Translations under genes and position numbers: made by a program
Part shown: positions 56,455 to 64,000 of the stretch, piece after piece
How the letters are laid out: each line of letters opens with the position of its first letter
Position numbering within the stretch: the first letter of the stretch is position 1
Notes under the pieces: generated by a model
Seen by the model: only the letters and a program-made list of their open reading frames with translations
The model's database searches: none
What the model was told of the DNA's origin: nothing
From: Ascaphus truei
Taxonomy: Eukaryota; Chordata; Amphibia; Anura; Ascaphidae
Length of the DNA: 64,000 nucleotides
Direction: 5' to 3'
NCBI GenBank assembly: GCA_036426205.1
Contig: CM071586.1
Location: 9,482,983-9,546,982, forward strand

Positions 56455-57534
56455 TGTATATATCTACAGTATGTATCTATCACTTTACGCTGGAAGCCTC
56501 CAGTTGACCCTTCTTTAAACTTCGACGCCACCCCTTATCCAATAAAACGCAGGGCAACTAAACAGGGTCAAATGACTGCACCCTGTATTAATAACATACC
56601 AACGTTAGCAGTGCCAGATTTCACAACAACTGTGTTACCCAACTCGATCAGCATCGGCAATAGCCCACCAGCCGTGCCAGGCTAACAGGAGATACATAGC
56701 ACATCACTCGGCAAACTGGAAGAATATCACCAGACCGTCCGGCTAAGCCACAGCTGGGAAACTGATCCATCATTCCTAAGTGCCAATCTAACCACTACCC
56801 TCAATGCCCTAAGCCATGCCATTGTAATCCTCCCTGCCCCGGCTCCTAGGAGGTTAACAGCAAATATCCCTTACAGTATCTTGGCTTGCTCAGCGTTGAT
56901 TTCCTTGTCAGGGCGCTGGATCCGTGCTGGCTGGGCGTTGGTGATGCAATGATTGGGCGCCAGGAACTTTATGGATTCAAACAGCATCTTTATTAATCAC
57001 CACTAATAAAGGTTTATTGGTACGGTACACATCACATCGTGTATAGTATCGTCACTATTCTCGGTGTGTGCTGTCTGTACGGCTGTCGGCTGTGCTGCAG
57101 GCTGTCTGTCCTCTTCCCTAGCTGCCACCTACGGTATCCCGGCCTACTAGGAAAGTGCTGAGGCCTGACTAAGTCTTGTTACCTAAAGGATCCTTCTGCT
57201 TTGTAGCGTCAATAGTGCTTCATCTCCTTGGCGCCCCTGCCAGGCACTGTGCTACTCTCTCTCTCTGTCTGTAATCAGTATCCCAGTCTCTGATACTGAA
57301 TGCCGTCACATGGCCTTCTGAGTCAGAGTCAGCTGTGGACCCTCCGATGGAGCTGGTCCCACTATGCCTCTGGGCCGCTACATGGAGAGCCTCCTCTGGG
57401 CATAGGCTGCCTCTGTGAACCTTTAGTGTGGAGCCATTCCTGGGAACGCAATCAAAACAGAACACTATCCCTAATTAGAAAACAATAAAGGGAGTCATTA
57501 CCCTTTCGTAGACATATCTACAGTATAAACCTAT
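56455..57534. other. No gene recognised
   Basis: Includes several AATAAA-type signals on the minus strand (about 56990-57015) and a minus-strand TGGCGCCCAA (about 56964) that resembles the start of a lysine-tRNA primer site. These may be retroelement debris. Otherwise nothing recognised. Confidence 0.35.
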
Positions 57535-58218
57535 TGTAACGGAGTGCTCACCACAAACAGGGCGCGACCGCGGGGCTGAGGGGGGGATCGAATAAACCGA
57601 CCTCCAGCCACGAGAGCGTGTCCGGAGTGTAGATTGGTAGTTGGTAGCCGGGTCAGGGTTGGAGAAGTCGGGATCGTCGTAGGTAATGCCGGGGACAGGA
57701 GTAGGGAAGTCAGGAGTCCAGATGCTATAGAAGGTCAGACACAGAGGGAGACTGGTACTAGGAACAAGATCAGGAGGCGGGGATTGTAGTAAGCACTTCA
57801 CACGAATGAAGTCTTATGCTCAGCCATCTTGCCAAGGGGCTGGCTGAGCATATATATCAAAAGGAGCCAGGAGCCAATAGGAAGCCTGCAGGGAGGAGGA
57901 CTCAGCAGTAAGTAGTTCTGTGATAGGTAGGGGAGGAGTCCGCAGCGGCTGTGGTGTGATGCAGAGAAGCCAGGCTCTGTTTACCTGGGTGCACGCGCCG
58001 CCCGCGCGCAGTCCATGCGCGATGCGCGACACAGACGCCATCACGGGGGCGGAGACCAGAGCCGGGGCCAGCGGCGCCAGTCTTTCCAGCCGCGTGGCGA
58101 GAGCGACAGGTGAGATCTGTGCCGTCGCGGGATGTGTAAGGGAGAGAGGGTTCGGCGAGGTTTTGAGGTGGGTGAGCACTGCGGAGAGGGCGATGCAGGC
58201 CACCACGGATCCTTACAC
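57535..58218 (-). mobile_element. Solo-LTR-like segment (684 bp)
   Basis: Bounded by TGTAACGGAG and GATCCTTACA (TG...CA), flanked by CCTAT and CCTAG, a near 5-bp duplication. On the minus strand an ATTGG box and GATATATATGC (about 57848-57885) could be promoter elements. Orientation and class are tentative; no gag-pol sequence is present. Confidence 0.4.
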
Positions 58219-59560
58219 CTAGATACACTATTTACAGTGAGGTCCCTCCTCTTCAACTCCTCCTGGGACCTGAAAATCTAAATCCATTTCCCCCCTATAT
58301 ATATACTGCACTGTGTGATGGGGAAGGGACATTGCTCTGCGTTGGCCTACACAGTTAATTCCTTAAGGCCATAGAACTACCAGAGGGGGCCTGGGGGAGA
58401 CACTAGCCTAACTAGGTGCAGGGCGCCCGCTTCAGAAGTCTTACCCGGTCTGCTCCAGGTCCAGAAACTTTGCAGTACCTTCCTTCTGGAAGATACCAGG
58501 CTATGTATATCCACTAACCGCGAGCAAAACAGAAAATAGAGCTTGGCCGCAAAATGCAGGACTTAGCCTCAGCTGGGCAGGCTTCTCCGGCTAAAACCGA
58601 AGCTAGTTGCCACTTTGAAAAGCCCGCCAGCACCTCACCGACCTAATCCCGGACTTCGTCTGGTTCTCTGATCGGCCAGTCCCCTTACATAAACCTCAGT
58701 GGTCTATGTCTAACATGGAGCAGTGGCTGGCGACCAATCAGGGAACAGATCGTAACTCAGCCAGCCAATCAGAATGTTGGATCGTCCGGCTGCTGACTTC
58801 AGAGCAGGGGTTGTGTCGAGCCGACTCGAATAGCTGGGTGAGCGGTAAATATGAATTGGCCAATGGGAATGGAGCCTATGGCCAGCAGCTTGCCCCAGCC
58901 AACCTGTTGTCTCCAGCTGGGCAGACTCCATCAGGTCTGACAGTCCAAGGATCTTCCCTGTGGGAAGCCCTTGTTCTCCGGACCCAGTACTCCACCCTTC
59001 CCCACTCACCAAACTGTTCCGATGCCTATGGACTTCCCTTCTCTCCTTTGATTCACGATCTCTACACAGACATCCCGGCAACTATGTAGATGCCCGGGCT
59101 GACTGTATAGAGATAAACACACAGTATAAAACATATTACATTGTTTTATTAAACTTATACTTTAGGAAAAACCTAGTACTTATGGGGTAAATGGCTCTGG
59201 GATACTTGGGGTCAAAAAACAGGATTCTGGGGGACACTGTGTAGACCCGGTGTAATTCACCTCGCATACCCGAAAATCATGCTTACACGTCGGGGAGAAT
59301 TACGGACCCCGATAACTTTGTCCCCCGAACTCCTACACAAAATCTAAACACATTTTGACCCAAATATCCCTCTTGAAACTTCCACTCCCGAAATCCCATG
59401 TTTATTGGATAAGGGGGATAGATAGAACACACAACAGGACAGGTTTTAGGTATATATGACAGTGTCCCCGGCTTATGGTGCTACTTAGCTGCCAGGGACC
59501 CACGGTTTTCAGGGGTAACTAGTCGGGCTTCACCTTTATCATGAAGACAGGCTACCCCCT
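58219..59560. other. No gene recognised
   Basis: A 120-codon open frame occurs on each strand around 58706-59089, overlapping each other, with no domain signature. They may be retroelement remnants; I cannot support a gene. Confidence 0.35.
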
Positions 59561-59639
59561 ACGTCACACTATATTCAAAACATATTCTGTCATCCAGGAC
59601 AACCCTGACCCATCTCCCTCCAAATGTGTGTGCACTCTA

Positions 59640-60230
59640 TTCTTTATTCATGATGTTTCCACCAAGTTGGCCTTCAGCACCAGTTGCTTCCCGTATGGCC
59701 CTCATCTCGGCCCAATGGATGAAGGAGTCATAGCAAACCCAAACCATGCTTGGTAAAGACCTTGACAAACAAAATACCTCCCTGCCAGGTTGAATGTAAC
59801 TCTTAATGTGTCCCACCCTCCTCCTAATCTTCCTTATTTCCTCTTCCCCTAAACCCAGCTCAGTGGTCTCGGAAGCCGCTCTTGGCCTTAAGGAGTGCGA
59901 TATGAAAACTGCGGGGTCCATGTCTAAACACTGCAAGGGAGTCTTATAAACCTTTGGTGAGTTGAAAGAGCATATGGGAGAGCCACATCAATGGGGATAC
60001 AAACTGGACCCTTGAATTGCTACATACAAACTCACCAGGCTCACTGGGTAGATTTTCTCCCGTTCAATCCCAGCTAAGGCGACCCAAACACCCCAACCCC
60101 ACTGATCCGTCTTGGATCTTCTAGTTAAAAATGTGACTGTTACCCCGTTTACACCAACACTTCGTCCCACCATAAACCTTTTGGTGTTGCCCATGAACTC
60201 GAAACCAGTGCCCCAATTCTTAGAGCTCCG
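59640..60230 (-). pseudogene. Tyrosine recombinase fragment joined to SGNH-like start (Ngaro/DIRS-type)
   Basis: The minus strand first shows FLTRRSKTDQWGWGVWVAL (about 60130-60060), the strand-turn segment with the catalytic Lys of tyrosine recombinases in DIRS/Ngaro retroelements. After a frame break it reads SHSLRPRAASETTELGLGEE (HxxR motif) and IKSYIQPG with the Tyr nucleophile (about 59900-59800). It continues as MVWVCYDSFIHWAEMRA, which resembles the start of the SGNH-hydrolase-like domain (usual WIxGHSF) that follows the recombinase in some Ngaro elements. Here GHS is changed to CYD. At least one frameshift; non-functional. Confidence 0.65.
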
Positions 60231-60702
60231 AAGAACGTCAATGCGAAGGAGGCCCTACATGAAGCGACTTCCAAACTCGAAAAGCACCAGTGTCCAATGG
60301 TCCACCAGTATCAGCGATTCCGGACATAGGATAAAAGGCAGGCAGATGTGAATTAGCATTCCAATTCCACCAGCCCAAGTAGATTCCCTGCGTTAATTGC
60401 AACATGGTGACGGTGAAGGCCTACGCACAGGATATCTGGAGTAGAAAGCCTTTGTTCCAGCTTGTCCTCAGACGGCATAAACCTCTTCTAACCTAACAGC
60501 ATCCGCTTAACCATCACATTTTTGTGACATCCCATAAGCCACACAACTTGGGGAAAACGATATTCCTGCCAAATTAGTTTCCATTGATCCTGGAGACCAT
60601 CATTGCTCAGCTAGCACCCAAAGGTATGCCACCATTTCCCAACCCCAGTCTTCCTCCCCCCCCCCAAATGGGTTCCAATCCCTACTGGGAACTGACATCC
60701 CT

Positions 60703-61311
60703 GCGAAACAAAAAGAAAGCGCAAAAAGGAAAAACACAGTTAGTAAAAATAATAATCGTCTTTGTACCAATTAAAATAAAACTACATAATAAGAAAGTAC
60801 ATAAAAAGGATTCACATGAACCCACAATTCCACAATGACAAGGCACTAATGAGGATCCCTGCAACAAAAGCCCATAGATCTAGTGATGGACAAAGTCCTG
60901 GGAAATAGCTAGACGTTATTAGCTTACATGTGGTTGAAACAGGGACCAGCTTTCATGCAAAGTCAGGGGAAAACCACCGCAATCGACCGAGCACCCGTCG
61001 TCACGTCCGCTCCTCGATGCGTGATGACGTCACCTCTATGCGTTTCACGTCATATGACGCTTCATCAGGAGGAGGAACTGTAGGTTCACGTGAATCCTTT
61101 TTATGTACTTTCTTATTATGTAGTTTTATTTTAATTGGTATAAAGATGATTATTATTTTTACTTACTGTGTTTTTCCTTTTTGCGCTTTCTTTTTGTTTG
61201 CATGTTTCCTATCCACCCCGCTGATCACGGGAGAGTGAAAGCTGCAGAGGGAGAGCACATACTTTGAATCGAGGGGATCTATTGAGACTGCGCGCATCTT
61301 CTTTATTCTAT
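60703..61311. mobile_element. 609-bp palindromic element with 14-bp target duplication
   Basis: GAACTGACATCCCT is duplicated exactly at 60689-60702 and 61312-61325. Inside, 60703-60825 and 61082-61203 are inverted copies (AAAGAAAGCGCAAAAAGGAA and its complement; AAAACTACATAATAAGAAAG and its complement). The unpaired middle holds a hammerhead-like core. Variable-length duplication plus inverted pseudo-LTR-like arms and a ribozyme motif suggest a Penelope-like derivative. Confidence 0.65.
61042..61068 (-). other. Hammerhead-like motif with intact core strands
   Basis: The minus strand has exact CTGATGA (61062-61068), a self-complementary CGTCATATGACG as stem II, then GAAAC (61042-61046). Both conserved core strands match the hammerhead consensus. 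One A and a G/T next to stem II are imperfect, and stem III is not obvious. Confidence 0.5.
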
Positions 61312-61403
61312 GAACTGACATCCCTCCCTTCAAATTAAACTACCAGGTTGTATGGGTGCTTGTATGTCCTCCCTTCGCAATATATACCTTGCCCCCCGCC
61401 CCC

Positions 61404-61926
61404 CCTGTAATCCTCATTCCTGTGGTTGTTACCTGATTTCTTCAAGCGGAAAAGATCTAAATACCACCGCTGCCACCAGTAAATAATGCCTGTCACGATG
61501 GACACAACTATTATCAACACATATATATCTTGGGTTTAGTTGAGCAAAATAAATTGTCATTTATTTCCTTGATAGACAGACACACGACAACCTTAGAATA
61601 CACTTAATAATTACACTTACTGGGATAGGGAACAGGATAAATTGTCCAGTGAACGAAAAGCACAGAAATAATGTCCCTTTAAATTGCACTCCGTTTGCAA
61701 AGGGGCGCAAGATGCCAGGCCCATAAGTCCGTGGAAAATGTAAAAAGATTGTTCTGATTCTTTGGGGTTCGTTCTGGAATCCACAGGGCTAACGAAATCC
61801 TGCAGGCGGGCTAGTTTCCTTGTTGCGATGTTTTTAACCCCTTGCGTTCTGGAATTGCAGCCGCTGTACTTAGATCTTATCCGCTTGAAGAAATCAGGTA
61901 ACAACCACACGAATGAGGGTTACAGG
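61404..61926. mobile_element. MITE with 61-bp terminal inverted repeats (523 bp)
   Basis: CCTGTAATCCTCATTCCTGT, GGTTGTTACCTGATTTCTTC, AAGCGGAAAAGATCTAA (61404-61464) is repeated inverted at 61866-61926 with about five differences. No transposase. Flanking C-rich sequence hides any target duplication. Confidence 0.8.
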
Positions 61927-63415
61927 CCTCTTTAAGGACAGGGGCCCTTGCAGTTTTTCATTAGCCTCATCCTATTGGCAAGGAATTATCTTCCTCCTAT
62001 CAGAGCCTGCCATGTAACGTGGGAAAATCCTACAGCCAGCCCGGGTAGATCTGAGCATGCTCAGTGAGCAGCTAGGTAGCACCGCTGAGTAAAAAGGGGC
62101 CACTCGTTTCTGGGGACGCAACGTCTGGAGTTTGGTCCCAAGGTGTGAAAATCCAGGATGAGTAACAGGATCTGCTACTCAGAAACATCCTGATTAAGTT
62201 ACACTTTAAGACTCTGGGGTCTTTCATCTGCAACACTTCACGAGACCCATAGGCATCGCCTCAACAGGGGGTCTCTGAAGGTGCCTCCAGGTCAGGTATG
62301 TAAAATATTTGTTCATTACATGCATTACAAAGGCAGGTAGAAAAAATAGCATCCTGCCTGTACATCTAAACCTGCAACAGAGAGGCACTTTCTCAAAATT
62401 ATATGTTTCACTTATGACAAAGTTATATTTTTAATATGTGTGTGCTTGGGGGGGGGGGGGGTTACACGGAGGCTGCAAACCAAAAATCAGGGTGCTGGCT
62501 CGCTCTGTTCCTGAATTAGCAGTCTTAATGGAACGGCTCCTGTTATTCAGCACTGTAGGTAGAGACTAGCCTGCAAAAAGGGGACAACAATGCATAGAAG
62601 GGAAAATAATACATGGGTAATGCATATAAAATTAACCCCTTCATTCCCCAATGCGAATTAGGGTTAACCAGCCGAGCATATTGCCTTTATTAATGTGCTG
62701 ATTAACCCTATTTTCGTTACACCCCCTCCCCCCCCCCCCCACATGCTCCCACCCTTCTGCTTACTAACTGTCCTGGAACAGGATTGCTTATTCTCTGTAT
62801 TTTTCCTGCTCTCAGGCTGCCAGCCCTCCCCAGCTAAAGTTACATGTCTTTCCCTGCTCTGAAGCAGCCAGAGCTGTGTATATTGCAACATAGTTGTTAC
62901 AAGTAATCCCATTTTTACCCAGCCTCTAGTCAGTTGCCCTGGCAACTTCCCAGTGTTCATATTTGAGATTGGTTTAGTCCTCTCCCCCTATTTTATCTGC
63001 ATGTTGTTATGCCCCTTAGTGGGTTCCTGTCTGACAGGAAAGCATGCTCCCTCTTTTCCAACAAGCAGCCAAAGTGAGTAGACACTTCTTCCACTGCTCC
63101 CTCAGAAGGGAAATCCTTTTTACCTTCCCCTCAGAGAAGCACTTCCCCATAGCAGGACACCTTCTTCTCCTTAGTTATTCTCCCCACAAGAGAAATCTGC
63201 TAGCACTATCCACATACAGGAAGTTTTATACTTCTGTTAACTCCCCTCAATAAAGTCGAAGGAAAAAGAAGGACTTTGTGTGCTTGAAAAGGGGACGAGT
63301 TGAGCTACATGGATTTACTCACATGCTACACATGAGCCTGGGTCCAGAATACTAACCTAAATACTTAACCCCTCCACTGCCTTCCTATAAGGTCCTTAAA
63401 CTCCCCCTCCCTCCC
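61927..63415. other. No gene recognised; G and C homopolymers
   Basis: Contains a G15-type run at about 62447-62461 and a C13-type run at about 62728-62740, each next to GTTACAC/GTGTAAC-like sequence. Short open frames only. Confidence 0.4.
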
Positions 63416-63419
63416 CATC

Positions 63420-63720
63420 ATGCCTCCAATCTTACGGCCTGGGTCCCGCTGCATCTGGCGGAGCGCGCGGCCGCGTCACTCACCTGCCAATGACTTCCTC
63501 CTCGCTGCAAGGCTCACTGCACACTGTGACGCGTCAGCCAGCAGGGGATACACGAGGATCGTGATCCCAAGCGGCGACGCGTCACGTGGTGCGGCAGGGA
63601 GCCAATGAGGGGGCAGAGCTGTCTAGAGCTACGGGTGGGAGGTCTGAGTGTATATGTTTGTGGCGATGTGCACCCACGCCTGCGATTCAAAATCTGCACG
63701 GCACAAGTATGGCAGCATTC
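63420..63720. other. CpG-enriched patch
   Basis: Contains GCGCGCGGCCGCGTCACTC, two ACGCGTCA motifs and CACGTG. It could be a promoter-proximal CpG patch or a repeat. No exon can be supported. Confidence 0.3.
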
Positions 63721-63929
63721 CCCCCCCCCCTCCCTCTCTCAGGTGCCCGGCTTGCAGGCTGCACGGGCTGGGGAGGTTGCGGCCGGCTGTGGGTGTGTAT
63801 GTATGTATATGTTGGGGGGGAAGGGGAGAAGCAGAGGACATGTTTCTTGGGGCCAGGTGCACCCTCTTGCAGCCCGAGAGGGCTGTCTATCTGTTTGTCT
63901 GTAGGTCTGAATGTATCTATCTCTATCAA

Positions 63930-63931
63930 TT

Positions 63932-63968
<37 letters not shown>
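63930..63968. repeat. (TA)n microsatellite
   Basis: About 35 bp of TA dinucleotides preceding TGTAGCCCCCTGTAAACAGC at the window end. Confidence 0.97.
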
Positions 63969-63971
<3 letters not shown>

Positions 63972-64000
63972 GCCCCCTGTAAACAGCACAGGCTATACAT

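Noticed and set aside
56964..56975. Minus-strand TGGCGCCCAA as a retroviral lysine-tRNA primer-binding site
   Set aside because: Only about ten bases match, and no LTR end with CA is placed properly before it; likely chance or very decayed.
58706..59089. 127-codon plus-strand and 123-codon minus-strand overlapping frames
   Set aside because: Both strands are open in GC-balanced DNA with no recognisable domain, splice sites or repeat signature; I could not support either as a gene.

Overview
The window looks like repeat-rich vertebrate nuclear DNA, most likely from an anuran amphibian. The reasons are spliced exons with canonical AG/GT sites, a Tx1/L1-clade LINE, CR1-like LINE tails ending in ATGTAACT-type repeats, a LINE 3' end with the GCGCTATATAAATAAA signature, a tyrosine-recombinase retroelement relic, several TA-flanked pogo/Tigger-like MITEs and hammerhead-like motifs of the kind carried by Penelope-like elements. 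The species cannot be named from the sequence. Nothing bacterial or viral-genomic is visible, and no tRNA or rRNA gene was seen.

Layout. 1-12 kb: a minisatellite (1-1150), several MITEs, GC-rich dispersed repeats, simple repeats and a LINE 3' end. 12.15-17.4 kb: one nearly full-length L1/Tx1-type LINE with a poly(A) tail. 17.46-26.3 kb: an indel-rich reverse-complement copy of 29.6-36.9 kb, so 17.46-36.9 kb forms a large imperfect inverted repeat around a spacer of about 3 kb. 31.3-53.8 kb: a plus-strand gene with tandemly duplicated exons. 53.94-54.05 kb: an assembly gap of 110 N. 54-64 kb: tetranucleotide arrays, LINE, tyrosine-recombinase, LTR-like and foldback element fragments.

The gene is the main biological content. 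Ten 81-bp exons, all phase 1-1, encode variants of one 27-residue Pro/Ser/Asn/Thr-rich module (SAPVNPM...NAPSNAA...). They sit in tandem units, four of which have a period close to 1.15 kb. A 93-bp exon precedes them. Three further phase 1-1 exons (99, 66 and 51 bp) and a candidate terminal exon follow, with a Cys-containing C-terminal part. Every exon is a multiple of 3 with the same phase, so any subset can be spliced in or out without a frameshift. The predicted product is a low-complexity, possibly O-glycosylated (mucin-like) protein. I do not recognise the family, and no signal-peptide exon or promoter was found.

The introns are unusual. Each repeat unit carries the same small foldback element and a 38-45-bp minisatellite whose monomer also builds the 1-1150 array. 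The intron after the 51-bp exon is filled by about 70 copies of a roughly 55-bp unit that itself looks like a miniature intron (G/GTGAC donor-like start, polypyrimidine CCCCCGCAG end).

Limits: 17.5-28.4 kb and 49.7-54.7 kb contain many one-base indels typical of unpolished long reads. Inverted-repeat structure, copy numbers and frames there should be treated as provisional.
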